The notes: generated from the sequence alone by a model not told the origin. Counted from the first letter of the stretch, positions 25,060 to 34,337 are shown. The stretch is DNA of 64,000 bases from Rossellomorea vietnamensis (GCF_001305855.1 NZ_LIXZ01000008.1:62001-126000); one strand, 5' to 3'. Numbers and translations: made by a program.

Positions 25060-25788
25060 TTGAGAATCTTACATATGGAAGATGTGAAGAAGTATTATGA
25101 TGGAGAGTGCGTCTTATCAATAGACTCCCTTTCAATCAATAAAGGAACGATAGGCGGATATTTAGGAAAGAACGGAGCAGGCAAATCAACAACTATCAAA
25201 ATCCTGATGGGAATCCTATCACCTGAGGAAGGAGACGTATATTTCCAAAATGAACGAATCGATTATAAAAACCCCCATCATAAAAAATACATAGGCTACT
25301 GCCCTGATTATCCAGCTGTTTTCGAGAAACTTTCAGTAACGGAACATTTGCATTTCATATCCTTTTTATATGGTGAGACGGATACACACCACATAGAAAG
25401 AACAATTGACAGATTAATAAAACATTTTGAAGTCGAGAAATATAGACATACATTAATCAAAAACCTTTCACGAGGGAACAAACAGAAAATATCCATCATC
25501 TCATCCGTTGTGCATAATCCTTCATTGTTGATATACGACGAACCTACTCTTGGGCTGGATCCGCTGAGCATCAAACAATTTAAATCCTTTTTGAAAGAGT
25601 ACACTCAAAATGGAGGAACCGTATTCTTATCCTCCCATTCGTTAAATATCATAGAAGAAATAGCCGATACTGTAACCATCATCAATAATGGAGCCCTCTT
25701 AAAGAAGAATATATCTGTCAATCAGATTCGCAGTAATTTAACGAGTATAGAAGATTACCTAATCTCTGTGGTAGAAGGACGGGAATGA
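25060..25788 (+). CDS. ABC transporter ATP-binding protein (bacteriocin cluster)
   Basis: This ATPase of about 242 residues has Walker A GKNGAGKST, signature LSRGNKQKI and Walker B LLIYDEPTLGLD. I place the start at TTG 25060, ten bases after AAAGGGG; an in-frame ATG at 25051 abuts that ribosome site and ATG 25075 is a further option. It overlaps the permease gene by four bases (ATGA). The association with the bacteriocin gene upstream and a small membrane protein downstream suggests export or immunity. It differs from the ATPase at 20379 by lacking the C-terminal extension. Confidence 0.9.
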   Translation: MRILHMEDVKKYYDGECVLSIDSLSINKGTIGGYLGKNGAGKSTTIKILMGILSPEEGDVYFQNERIDYKNPHHKKYIGYCPDYPAVFEKLSVTEHLHFISFLYGETDTHHIERTIDRLIKHFEVEKYRHTLIKNLSRGNKQKISIISSVVHNPSLLIYDEPTLGLDPLSIKQFKSFLKEYTQNGGTVFLSSHSLNIIEEIADTVTIINNGALLKKNISVNQIRSNLTSIEDYLISVVEGRE

Positions 25789-27359
25789 TCGAGATGAACT
25801 TCATCAAGTACTTAACGTTCAAGTATAAACTCACAAGACATAAATCAAACAAATCAAAAAGAGATGTGATAGCAGAGTGGATTGGCATTTTCATACTATG
25901 CCTGTCAGCGACTGCAGTCCTTTATTTTATTGTCAATGCGTTGAGTGAGGATATACAGAGCCATATGAATACATACATAGTAGGTCTATTTGCATTCCTG
26001 TGTCTAATCTCCATCTCGTCCGCTACTAAAGCGTTTTATAAGGAGTATTTTCTCTCCCCTGAACGTGAGATCTTACTTGTTGCACCGATCAAGAACTCAC
26101 AAATCATTTTGGCACGTTTTTTTATAGTGGCTATAGAAGTCCTTCTTATCAATGCAGCTTTCCTACTTCCTTTCACCCTGGCCAATTACTTCGCTGGAAA
26201 TTTAGCGATTGAGATCGTGTGGTTGACGATTCCTCAAATCATCGCCGGATCGATCTTCTTCAGTGCCCTGGCACATGTACTATATGCAACGGCTTTCCTT
26301 ATCTCGAAAGGAAAAGGATTAAAGACAGTTGCCTTTTCCATTATGACATTGGCATCTGTAGGGGTCATTGGAGTCATTGTATATGCGAGCAATTACAAGC
26401 GTTATTTACTGAATCAAAATGAGTGGGTAGATAAGATGTTTTATCTACTGCTTCAATATCCCGAGTACCTTCTGGAAAACTCCATTGAGTTAAAGTCATT
26501 GGCTCTATCTTCCATGGTTATACTCCTACAAGCGTTAGGTACGATACCACTTATCTATTTGCTGACGGACCATTGTTATAAAAAAGGGTTGTTGACCATT
26601 TCGCTCAGAGACCTGGATGAGTCATTTTATTCGAACAAAGCATCCACTTTCATTCATAAATACATCCGGAATCACTTTATCAAAAAGGACTTATTATATG
26701 TATTGAGAACACCCAAACTATTTTCGGTTTATGTCTCACCTTTCCTTTTTACGAGTGTCATTGAATTTAAAAATCATTTTGCTTCTTCAGGAATTACCTT
26801 AACCATATTAATCAATGTCTTTACCCTTTTTATGACGACCGTTACACTGAATATTCTATTATCGGATGATAAAGACCATCAGGACCTTTTATTCAGTATC
26901 CCTTTTGATTATCAGCAATTATATAAAATGAGAAGCCGTATAGTACATATCATTTCCTTTTTATTGTCTGGATCTTACTTGCTTATTGTTATGGTGTTGG
27001 AAAATGTAGAATTACAGTTTATCATCTATGGCATTGTGCAATTATTCATCCTAACCTTCCTATCATCCAAGGTGATTTTATCCAGAATTATGAAGAGAAA
27101 CGCGAAGAAGTATCATGGCTATAAATATAATGGAGAAATAGTGAAGCCCTTATTCTATTATTTGTTTGTATGGAACATTCCATTGCTCATTGTATTCAGC
27201 ATATTGCATGAGTACTTAAGAAGAATCATAGAGAACCAATCACTATCCATTCAGGCCGCCATCATTCTAATTTTAACGATTATGATCATCATTGGAATGA
27301 TAGTTAAAAGCAATAAAACAACATTAAAACAAGAGGTGAACAGGTTATGGCAAACGTAG
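25785..27359 (+). CDS. Large ABC permease (bacteriocin cluster)
   Basis: This 524-residue membrane protein has about twelve hydrophobic segments and no recognisable soluble domain. It is co-translated with the ATPase (ATGA overlap). The size, double that of a usual ABC-2 permease, suggests two fused permease halves, as in the ABC_2/YthQ-like group. The last 13 bases overlap the start of the 45-codon gene. It probably moves the bacteriocin out of the cell or membrane; the substrate is inferred from context. Confidence 0.85.
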   Translation: MIEMNFIKYLTFKYKLTRHKSNKSKRDVIAEWIGIFILCLSATAVLYFIVNALSEDIQSHMNTYIVGLFAFLCLISISSATKAFYKEYFLSPEREILLVAPIKNSQIILARFFIVAIEVLLINAAFLLPFTLANYFAGNLAIEIVWLTIPQIIAGSIFFSALAHVLYATAFLISKGKGLKTVAFSIMTLASVGVIGVIVYASNYKRYLLNQNEWVDKMFYLLLQYPEYLLENSIELKSLALSSMVILLQALGTIPLIYLLTDHCYKKGLLTISLRDLDESFYSNKASTFIHKYIRNHFIKKDLLYVLRTPKLFSVYVSPFLFTSVIEFKNHFASSGITLTILINVFTLFMTTVTLNILLSDDKDHQDLLFSIPFDYQQLYKMRSRIVHIISFLLSGSYLLIVMVLENVELQFIIYGIVQLFILTFLSSKVILSRIMKRNAKKYHGYKYNGEIVKPLFYYLFVWNIPLLIVFSILHEYLRRIIENQSLSIQAAIILILTIMIIIGMIVKSNKTTLKQEVNRLWQT

Positions 27360-27484
27360 AGGAAAAAGAAAACAAAACCATTTTTCAACGGATAAGTATC
27401 GGGTTTACTGTTTTTTGTGTGATATTTTTGTTTATGAGGTTTACGGGATTACTGGATCCTGTCATTGATTTTTTTAAAGGGTGA
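27347..27484 (+). CDS. 45-residue single-pass membrane protein
   Basis: A 45-codon gene starts at ATG 27347, eight bases after AGAGGTG and inside the 3' end of the permease gene. The product has a polar N-terminus (MANVEEKENKTIFQR) and one hydrophobic helix (about residues 16-41). It is the last gene before a strong terminator. Small membrane proteins of this type are often immunity or accessory factors in bacteriocin operons. No family was recognised. Confidence 0.7.
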   Translation: MANVEEKENKTIFQRISIGFTVFCVIFLFMRFTGLLDPVIDFFKG

Positions 27485-27488
27485 AGGG

Positions 27489-27520
27489 AAAGAGGGGCAT
27501 TTTCGTGTCCCTCTTTTTTT
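27489..27520 (+). terminator. Terminator of the bacteriocin transporter operon
   Basis: AAAGAGGG pairs with CCCTCTTT around a 12-base loop and is followed by a T run. It begins five bases after the last stop codon of the operon. Confidence 0.85.
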
Positions 27521-27533
27521 ATGCTGAATGTTT

Positions 27534-27553
27534 AGTGGGGGACCTGTCCCACT
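27534..27553. repeat. Dispersed GGGACCTGTCCC hairpin element
   Basis: AGTGGG and CCCACT flank GGACCTGT in a 6-bp stem. It belongs to the same short repeat family seen at other gene ends, here between the bacteriocin operon and convergent galM. Confidence 0.5.
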
Positions 27554-27578
27554 ACTTCAACTATCCACACCGTTTACC

Positions 27579-28622
27579 TTAAACCGTACCAAACGTCAAT
27601 TTAGTAATAGATTTGTAAGGCTCCCCTTTCTCAATTACGGTGGTTTGGAACTGGGGATGGTGGATGGCATCGGGTATTCCTTGTGTCTCTAGGCACAAAC
27701 CCAGATAGCTTTGCGACTTTGTCCCTCGGATTTCAACATTTCCTTCCAGTTGATTTCCTGTGTAAAGAACAACTGCAGGCTGATTCGTTTCCATAATTAA
27801 AGTCCTGCCGCTTTCATGGTCGGTCAAGAGAATTTGTTCTTCTGCTTTTTCTAATAAAAAGGGATGGTCATAGCCATTCCCTGCCAGCCGGGTTTGAGGA
27901 TGAGCGGATTCAATGCCATCCTGGATCCTCCGGCCAGTGCGGAAATCAAAGACCGTCCCCTCCACATCCACTGCTTCTCCAGTCGGGATCAAGGCTTCGT
28001 TTAAAGTAAGGAATTGATTGCTTTTGAGTGTCAGTTCATGCTGCTCGATTGTCGTTTTTAAATTCCCACTTAAATTGAAATAGGTATGGTTTGTCATGTT
28101 CAAGATAGTCCGCTTATCAGAGACCGCCTCATAGGAGAAAAATAGTTCATTCTTCTCTGTCAGTGTATAAATAACCTTTACATCGACGCTACCGGGGTAC
28201 CCTTCCGCTCCATCCTTACTCAGAAAATGGTACACCAGGCTGATTGAATCCTTCCCTTCCTTTATTTCTACATCCCAGATTGTCTTATCAAATCCTTTAA
28301 GACCTCCGTGGAGATGGTTCCCTTCATCATTTTTTGCCAACCGATAGGTGATGCCATCCAAAGTGAAACGTCTTCCAGCTATCCGGCCGGCATGGCGGCC
28401 AATGACCGCTCCAAAATAGGGGGAATGACGGTCATACTCTTCAAGTGTATCAAAGCCCAGTACGATATTTTCTAGATTTCCATTACGATCCGGCGCAATG
28501 AGCTTAGTGATAATACATCCATAATTGATGCTTGTAATTTGCATACCGGATGAATTACTGATGGTATGGGCGATGATCTTCTTTCCTTCCCGTTTACCAA
28601 ATTCCGAGATTGCTAGATTCAT
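27579..28622 (-). CDS. galM: Aldose 1-epimerase
   Basis: This 347-residue mutarotase interconverts alpha and beta forms of galactose and other aldoses. Family motifs are GAVIGRHAGRIAGRRF, NHTYFNLSG (one active-site His) and GNGYDHPFLLEK (second His). The Glu base is expected in CLETQGIPDAIHHP near the C-terminus. I start at the second ATG, 28622, which is eight bases after AAAGGAG; the first ATG at 28628 is too close to it. It is the last gene of the leftward galactose operon. Confidence 0.93.
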   Translation of the reverse strand: MNLAISEFGKREGKKIIAHTISNSSGMQITSINYGCIITKLIAPDRNGNLENIVLGFDTLEEYDRHSPYFGAVIGRHAGRIAGRRFTLDGITYRLAKNDEGNHLHGGLKGFDKTIWDVEIKEGKDSISLVYHFLSKDGAEGYPGSVDVKVIYTLTEKNELFFSYEAVSDKRTILNMTNHTYFNLSGNLKTTIEQHELTLKSNQFLTLNEALIPTGEAVDVEGTVFDFRTGRRIQDGIESAHPQTRLAGNGYDHPFLLEKAEEQILLTDHESGRTLIMETNQPAVVLYTGNQLEGNVEIRGTKSQSYLGLCLETQGIPDAIHHPQFQTTVIEKGEPYKSITKLTFGTV

Positions 28623-28657
28623 TGCCATCTCTCCTTTCGTTCAATACTTTCATTCGT

Positions 28658-30148
28658 TCATGAGAATAACTTACAGAATTTTTGAAAGGATTCCTGCCCC
28701 TTTTGATTCCTTTTGAATACACCGGCATCTTCCAGAATCCGCTGGAACTTGCTTCCTAATTCTTGTTGAAGAACGGTACGGACATTCTCTTCATGAAGAC
28801 CCGCTCCATGACGTGCTTTGATGTCGTCTGCCCACTCTTGGTGATATTCCTTTAGCTCACTCTCTGCTCCGATTAAGTACTTTTCCATTTCTTCAAGCTC
28901 TGATTTTAGTCTTGCAGGTAACACAGCGAGCCCCATTACTTCTATCAATCCAATGTTTTCTTTCTTGAGATGATGGACATCACTGTGAGGATGGAATATC
29001 CCCATTGGATGCTCATCACTTGTCCGATTATTTCGCAACACTAAATCAAGCTCGAACTGCCCCAGGTTCCGCCTGGCAATCGGTGTGATGGTATTATGTG
29101 GTGTCCCATCTGTGAATGCCAGAATATCCACATCTTCATCGGAATAGCTTCGCCACTCGTTCAGGACTCGACTTGCAGCAGCGACCAGGCTGTCAGGGTT
29201 CCCGGAACGGAGTCTTATGACCGACATCGGCCATTTGACAGTGGCCGCAGCTACGTCCGGATGATCCCGCAATTCGAAAGCGAACTCTTCCTGTGCTTTC
29301 TCCATTGCAAACTGATAGTTTCCTCCCTGGTAATGATCATGAGATAGGATCGATCCACCGACAATGGGAAGATCAGCATTCGAACCCAAGAAGTAGTGTG
29401 GAAACATATGTACAAAATCAAGCAAACGGCGGAATGCTTCAGGTGTCACCTTCATATCCCGATGTTCCTTTGAAAGGACGATGCAATGCTCGTTGTAGTA
29501 CACGTAAGGCGAGTATTGAAGATACCACGGCTCGTGCCCCAGCGTCAGACCGATCACCCGGTGATTGGATCGTGCCGGATGTCCGATTCTTCCCTCATAC
29601 CCTTCGTTTTCTGGACAAAGCAGACATTTTGGATAAGTCACATCTTGTTTTCGTTCCCTTTCCAAAGCGATCTGTCGAGGGTCTTTCTCCGGTTTTGAGA
29701 GATTTATGGTAATATCCAAATCCCCATATATCGTCTCCGTTTTATAATTGATATTCTTAGCAATATTCTTCGTTTGTATATAGTTGCTGTTTTGACTCAA
29801 CTGGTAGAAGTAACCGGTTGCCAATTTCGGATCCTCTTCGTAGTGCTCATAGAAACGCCTATTCACATCCGACGGCCTTTGGATAAGGACATTCATCAAT
29901 TTGCTTGAGAGAATGTCTTTTTCCGCATCCAGTTCGCCAACGATATGATGGTCCTCAGCATACTGCAGGATCATTTCGAGAACATCAGGAATCCGGACAT
30001 CCACCAATCCCTCCACGTTTTCCGGAAATTCGGCAAGATTCAACAGGGAAAGCAGCTGATTTCGGGCATACATTTCGTCACACTCTTCTATTAGATCGAG
30101 ATCTATCCCTCGGTTCAGGAGAGTTTGAATCATTGAATAAATATCCAT
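28658..30148 (-). CDS. galT: UDP-glucose:hexose-1-phosphate uridylyltransferase (Firmicutes type)
   Basis: This 496-residue class II GalT transfers UMP from UDP-glucose to galactose-1-phosphate in the Leloir pathway. Typical features are NRRFYEHYEEDP, PKCLLCPENEGYEGR, FVHMFPHYFLGSNADLP, SHDHYQGG and FHPHSDVHHLKKENIGLIEVMG. GGAGGGGTG lies before ATG 30148; the frame stays open further upstream only by running into galE. The length matches the Gram-positive form (about 490-500), unlike the 350-residue proteobacterial enzyme. It lies between galE and galM. Confidence 0.95.
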   Translation of the reverse strand: MDIYSMIQTLLNRGIDLDLIEECDEMYARNQLLSLLNLAEFPENVEGLVDVRIPDVLEMILQYAEDHHIVGELDAEKDILSSKLMNVLIQRPSDVNRRFYEHYEEDPKLATGYFYQLSQNSNYIQTKNIAKNINYKTETIYGDLDITINLSKPEKDPRQIALERERKQDVTYPKCLLCPENEGYEGRIGHPARSNHRVIGLTLGHEPWYLQYSPYVYYNEHCIVLSKEHRDMKVTPEAFRRLLDFVHMFPHYFLGSNADLPIVGGSILSHDHYQGGNYQFAMEKAQEEFAFELRDHPDVAAATVKWPMSVIRLRSGNPDSLVAAASRVLNEWRSYSDEDVDILAFTDGTPHNTITPIARRNLGQFELDLVLRNNRTSDEHPMGIFHPHSDVHHLKKENIGLIEVMGLAVLPARLKSELEEMEKYLIGAESELKEYHQEWADDIKARHGAGLHEENVRTVLQQELGSKFQRILEDAGVFKRNQKGQESFQKFCKLFS

Positions 30149-30164
30149 CTTGTTCACCCCTCCC

Positions 30165-31154
30165 TTACTTTTTATACCCGTTTGGATTGGCCACGTGCCA
30201 CTTCCACGCATCTTCAACAATTTGGTGGATATCATTTCTGGATGGATTCCACCCGAGTACACGTTTCGCTTTTTCTGAGGATGCCACCAGTGTAGCCGGA
30301 TCTCCCGCACGCCTTTGATCGATCACTTGAGGGATCGGGTGACCTGTTACCTCCCGTACACTTTTGATGATTTCGAATACCGAGTACCCCTGGCTGCTTC
30401 CGAGGTTAAAAACATCGCTTTCCCCGCCATTTTGCAAGTATTTCAATGCCAGTATATGTGCTTCAATCAGGTCTTCTACGTGAATATAATCCCTGATGCA
30501 TGTCCCATCTGCTGTAGGATAATCATTCCCGAACACGGAGATATGCTCTCGCTTTCCAAGGGCAACCTGGAGAATGACGGGGATGAGGTGGGTTTCCGGC
30601 GTATGATCTTCTCCAATCTCGCCTGATTTCCTGGCACCCGCTACATTGAAATAACGAAGGGCAACATATTTCATGCCATAAGCCCGGTCGCACCATTTCA
30701 TCATTTTCTCCATGGTCAGCTTGGTTTCCCCATACGCGTTGGTTGGATTCGTAGGAAGATCTTCTGTGATCGGAACGACATCCTGGTCACCGTAAGCAGC
30801 AGCAGTGGAAGAGAAAACGATTTGTTTCACTCCATACTCCTCCATGACTTCAAGCAATACCTGTGTCCCAAACACATTGTTATCAAAATATTCGAGTGGT
30901 TTCTCCATGGATTCACCAACCAATGAATTGGCTGCAAAGTGAAGGACACCTTCTACCTTTTCCATTTCGAAAACATTTCTTACAAACTCTTTATCTTTTA
31001 TATCACCTTGATAGAATCTGGCCTCTGGGCGAACGGCGTTTTCATGTCCGGTTTGCAGATTATCCATGACAACCACGTCATATCCTTCATCAATCAGTTG
31101 ATAAACAGCATGCGAACCGATATAACCGGCTCCTCCCAATACTAATATGCTCAT
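30165..31154 (-). CDS. galE: UDP-glucose 4-epimerase (galactose operon copy)
   Basis: This 329-residue extended SDR has the NAD loop GGAGYIGSH at residues 8-16, catalytic STAAAYG and YGETK, and the signature GNDYPTADGTCIRDYIHVEDL. It interconverts UDP-galactose and UDP-glucose. Start ATG 31154 is nine bases after AAGGGAG. It lies between galK and galT, completing the Leloir set. A second, diverged galE (55260-56297) serves the polysaccharide cluster, and a third is decayed at about 51.6-52.1 kb. Confidence 0.95.
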   Translation of the reverse strand: MSILVLGGAGYIGSHAVYQLIDEGYDVVVMDNLQTGHENAVRPEARFYQGDIKDKEFVRNVFEMEKVEGVLHFAANSLVGESMEKPLEYFDNNVFGTQVLLEVMEEYGVKQIVFSSTAAAYGDQDVVPITEDLPTNPTNAYGETKLTMEKMMKWCDRAYGMKYVALRYFNVAGARKSGEIGEDHTPETHLIPVILQVALGKREHISVFGNDYPTADGTCIRDYIHVEDLIEAHILALKYLQNGGESDVFNLGSSQGYSVFEIIKSVREVTGHPIPQVIDQRRAGDPATLVASSEKAKRVLGWNPSRNDIHQIVEDAWKWHVANPNGYKK

Positions 31155-31169
31155 CTGCTCCATCTCCCT

Positions 31170-32336
31170 TTACAATTCTTTCGCTCCATCACCGATACTC
31201 GCTGCATAGAACGTTGCTTCATAACCGATTTTTGATTTGTACTGATGTCCGACTTCGTTCTTGAAGGATTCAACATGATCATTTTCAACAAGGGCAATGG
31301 CACATCCACCAAAGCCAGCACCTGTCATCCTGGCCCCTAGCGTACCCGCTTGATCCCAGGCTGCTCCCACTAAAGTATCCAGTTCCATTCCCGTTACCTC
31401 ATAATCATCCCGGAGTGATATATGGGATTCATTCATCAATCGGCCAAACTCGTCTAATTCCCCTTTTCGTAAAGAATGCAGGGCCTTTATCGTCCTCGCA
31501 TTCTCATAAACAGCATGCTTAGCCCTCTTTTTCAAAATGGGGTCAGCAATCAACTCCCGGTGGTCATCGAATTGCTTTTCCGTTAAATCGCCTAACGTCC
31601 GTATATCCAATTTACGTTTAAGACGATGAAGCGCTTCCTCGCATTCAGCCCTGCGCTCATTATATTTGGAATCGGCCAATTCACGCCTTTTGTTTGTATT
31701 CATGATCAGGATTTTGTGATCAGTAAGGTTTAAGGGGGCGTATTCATATTGAAGCGTGTCGCAGTCCAGCAAGATGCCGCAGTCCCTCTTGCCCATCCCC
31801 ACAGCAAACTGATCCATGATCCCACTGTTCACACCGATAAATTGATTTTCCGTCTTTTGACCAAGCTTCACCATTTCTATCCGTTCTATATTTAATCGGA
31901 ATAACTCATCCAGTACCACACCCATTAGTAACTCAAGGGATGCCGAAGAGGATAGGCCTGCTCCGTTCGGGATATTTCCACATACCAACATGTCGAACCC
32001 GCTCGGAATCGTTCCGTACGCATCCTGGATATAGTTGATCATACCTTTGGGATAATTCGCCCAGCCATGTTCGTCCTCATATTCCAGTGAGTCCAACGAA
32101 AACTTTATGATTTCCCCTTCAGGAAAGTTCGTCGAATACAGACACACGTTCCGGTCCGCCCTTTCACGGACCACCCCGTAGGTTCCAAATGTAATGGCAC
32201 CCGGGAATACGAAGCCTCCATTGTAATCAGTATGTTCCCCAATCAAGTTGATCCGTCCTGGTGAAAAAAACATCCTCAACTTGTCCTTCTTCCGATATAT
32301 TTGATAAAAATGATCGATTAATTCCTTTTTCTCCAT
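31170..32336 (-). CDS. galK: Galactokinase
   Basis: This 388-residue GHMP-family kinase phosphorylates galactose at C1. It has the galactokinase signature GRINLIGEHTDYNGG near residue 27, the ATP loop PNGAGLSSSASLE and the C-terminal GARMTGAGFGGCAIALV. AGAGGAAG precedes ATG 32336. It is the first of the four Leloir genes (galK-galE-galT-galM), and a hairpin at 32360-32403 separates it from the upstream GH2 gene. Confidence 0.96.
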   Translation of the reverse strand: MEKKELIDHFYQIYRKKDKLRMFFSPGRINLIGEHTDYNGGFVFPGAITFGTYGVVRERADRNVCLYSTNFPEGEIIKFSLDSLEYEDEHGWANYPKGMINYIQDAYGTIPSGFDMLVCGNIPNGAGLSSSASLELLMGVVLDELFRLNIERIEMVKLGQKTENQFIGVNSGIMDQFAVGMGKRDCGILLDCDTLQYEYAPLNLTDHKILIMNTNKRRELADSKYNERRAECEEALHRLKRKLDIRTLGDLTEKQFDDHRELIADPILKKRAKHAVYENARTIKALHSLRKGELDEFGRLMNESHISLRDDYEVTGMELDTLVGAAWDQAGTLGARMTGAGFGGCAIALVENDHVESFKNEVGHQYKSKIGYEATFYAASIGDGAKEL

Positions 32337-32359
32337 CGTATACTTCCTCTCTCGCTGTT

Positions 32360-32403
32360 AAGAAAAAGGGACCTGTTCAACTTCACTGGTCCCCGTTTTT
32401 CTT
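32360..32403 (-). terminator. Hairpin between GH2 gene and galK
   Basis: AAGAAAAAGGGACC pairs with GGTCCC...TTTTTCTT with a two-base bulge. Read on the minus strand it ends in TTTTTCTT. It overlaps the GH2 stop codon and contains the GGGACC/GGTCCCC repeat core. It may terminate partially, reducing galK-galM expression from the GH2 promoter. Confidence 0.55.
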
Positions 32404-34204
32404 AAATCGTTTCTGAATGCCACATATCGTTTATTGCCCGGATCTTTCTCAGGTCACATTTAGGCTTTCGGTCATAGGTGAGGATTCCGTTGATTTCCTG
32501 TTCAACATCCGTCAGCTGTGTATAGCAATAGCCATGAAGAACATTTGATTGATAAACGGCTTCCATGATTCTTTGATAATCGTTTATGAATTCTTCCTCA
32601 TTCGCAACAGAGGTATATCCCCAGCCTTCATCCTCCCCTATTCTAAAGCCGATCCCTCCATATTCAGTAAGCAGGATGGGTTCACCTTGATGGGAAAATC
32701 CATTGGCATAAATGTTGCGCTTTGCAGGCATCGATGCAAGTATCGACTCTTTCGTTCTCAACTCTTCTTTATAGTTTTCGTACTTTTCCCGTTCCTGTTC
32801 AGAACCATGGTTATAATTATGAATCGCACAGATATCCGTCCTGGTCAGTTCCCATCCGTCGTTTGAAATGACAAGCCTTGTCCCGTCAAGGGAATGAAGG
32901 AGATGGTACATTGCCAGGGAATGATGCTGTTGATGATGATCGGCCCTGACTCCAGGGATTCCCCAACTTTCGTTCAATGGAACCCATGCGATGATGGAAG
33001 GATGATTATAATCCCGTTCAATGATTTCAATCCATTCCTTCGTTAATCGGGCAACGGCCTGATCATTAAATGAAGCCGCTGCAGCACACTCTCCCCATAC
33101 CAGGAATCCAAGCTGATCGGCCCAGTAAAGGAAACGGGGATCCTCCGTTTTCTGGTGCTTTCTGCAACCGTTGAAGCCCATTTCCTTTGCCAGTTCAATA
33201 TCCTTCTTCAAATCCTCATCCGACGGTGCCGTCAATAGCCCGTCTGCCCAGTACCCTTGATCGAGGACAAGTTTCTGGTAGTACGGCTTATTGTTCAAAT
33301 ACACCATCCCGTTTTCTGTATGGACCTTTCTCATCCCGAAATAGGTCCTTACCTGATCCAGAACTTGGCTGCCATCTTTGACAGTCATCAGCACATCAAA
33401 CAAGTTAGGGTTCTCCGGTGTCCAGTTCCAGCCGTCGTGGTGAAATCCGGTACGGAAGATCTTTAGATTATACAAGTCAAAGATCCTGCTGATGAACGAC
33501 TCGTGAATGAGGATCGAATCTTCTACTATCCTCTGACCTTTATAACTGATCTCGACCTCCAGTTTCTTTCCTTCATAGTTCCCTGCGAGTTCAGTATCCA
33601 ATTTCACACGGCCATTATCCACGTCAGGGGTCCACTTAAGCTTGTCGATCCGAGTACGGGTGACCGGTTCAATCCAGACCGTCTGCCAGATTCCGGTCGT
33701 CCTTGTATACCAGATAGATGCCGACTCTTCCAACCAGAACTGTTTACCCCGTGGGATCGTTTCGTCTTCCGAAGGGTCTTCCACCTTTACCACAATCGTT
33801 TCCATTCCGCCCTTCAGAGAATCCGTAATATCAAAGGAGAAGTTAATATGTCCTCCTTCATGGGAGCCAACGAGCTGTCCGTTCACATATACCCAGGCCC
33901 GGTAATCAACCGCACCGAAGTGCAATACGATGTTTTGGTCAGCCCACTCTCTTGGGACTTCGAATTCTCTTTTATACCAAACCGTGTCGTGAAAGCCAGG
34001 GTCCCCTATGCCGCTTAACTTCGTTTGGTAAGCAAACGGCACCTGGATTTCTTTATCAAATGAGTCTCCTTCGCGTGCATACCATCTTTCCTGAGATCCA
34101 ACTCCTTTGTCATCGAAAGCAAATGACCAGGTCCCATTTAAGTTAATCCAGTTTTCACGAACGAACTGCGGCCGTGGGTACTCTTGGCGATACGTCGTCA
34201 TCAC
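32402..34204 (-). CDS. Glycoside hydrolase family 2 (beta-galactosidase/glucuronidase-like)
   Basis: This 600-residue GH2 enzyme has an N-terminal sugar-binding domain (about 10-185, with RPQFVRENWINLNGTWSF), an immunoglobulin-like domain (about 190-285) and a TIM barrel (about 290-600). The acid/base Glu is in PLNESWG and the nucleophile Glu in LLTEYGG. There is no signal peptide, so it acts on imported oligosaccharides. Start ATG 34204 follows AAAGGAGAG. It lies downstream of the importer and LacI genes and upstream of the Leloir genes, so a galactoside such as a beta-galactoside or arabinogalacto-oligosaccharide is the likely substrate. The exact bond specificity cannot be read from sequence here. 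Confidence 0.9.
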   Translation of the reverse strand: MMTTYRQEYPRPQFVRENWINLNGTWSFAFDDKGVGSQERWYAREGDSFDKEIQVPFAYQTKLSGIGDPGFHDTVWYKREFEVPREWADQNIVLHFGAVDYRAWVYVNGQLVGSHEGGHINFSFDITDSLKGGMETIVVKVEDPSEDETIPRGKQFWLEESASIWYTRTTGIWQTVWIEPVTRTRIDKLKWTPDVDNGRVKLDTELAGNYEGKKLEVEISYKGQRIVEDSILIHESFISRIFDLYNLKIFRTGFHHDGWNWTPENPNLFDVLMTVKDGSQVLDQVRTYFGMRKVHTENGMVYLNNKPYYQKLVLDQGYWADGLLTAPSDEDLKKDIELAKEMGFNGCRKHQKTEDPRFLYWADQLGFLVWGECAAAASFNDQAVARLTKEWIEIIERDYNHPSIIAWVPLNESWGIPGVRADHHQQHHSLAMYHLLHSLDGTRLVISNDGWELTRTDICAIHNYNHGSEQEREKYENYKEELRTKESILASMPAKRNIYANGFSHQGEPILLTEYGGIGFRIGEDEGWGYTSVANEEEFINDYQRIMEAVYQSNVLHGYCYTQLTDVEQEINGILTYDRKPKCDLRKIRAINDMWHSETI

Positions 34205-34246
34205 GTTCTCTCCTTTTATCTATATATGGTATTTTCCTCGTTATAT

Positions 34247-34262
34247 ATGAAAGCGTGTACAA
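34247..34262. promoter_or_regulatory. Candidate LacI/CcpA operator (cre-like)
   Basis: TGAAAGCGTGTACA fits the LacI/CcpA cre pattern with one mismatch. It lies at and just downstream of the predicted transcription start of the GH2 gene, where a bound repressor would block transcription. A similar site, TGAATACGCTTACA, precedes the GH43 gene. Confidence 0.5.
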
Positions 34263-34266
34263 CCCC

Positions 34267-34295
34267 ATTTTATATAACTAGTAAAAAATCGTCAA
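34267..34295 (-). promoter_or_regulatory. Promoter of the GH2-gal operon
   Basis: On the minus strand TTGACG and TAAAAT are separated by 17 bases, with the candidate operator immediately downstream. TTTTAGTAAAAT at 34299-34310 and ATTTTTACTAAAT at 34321-34333 lie just upstream as an inverted pair and could be a second operator. Confidence 0.5.
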
Positions 34296-34337
34296 TTGTT
34301 TTAGTAAAATTAAACGAAGTATTTTTACTAAATAAAA

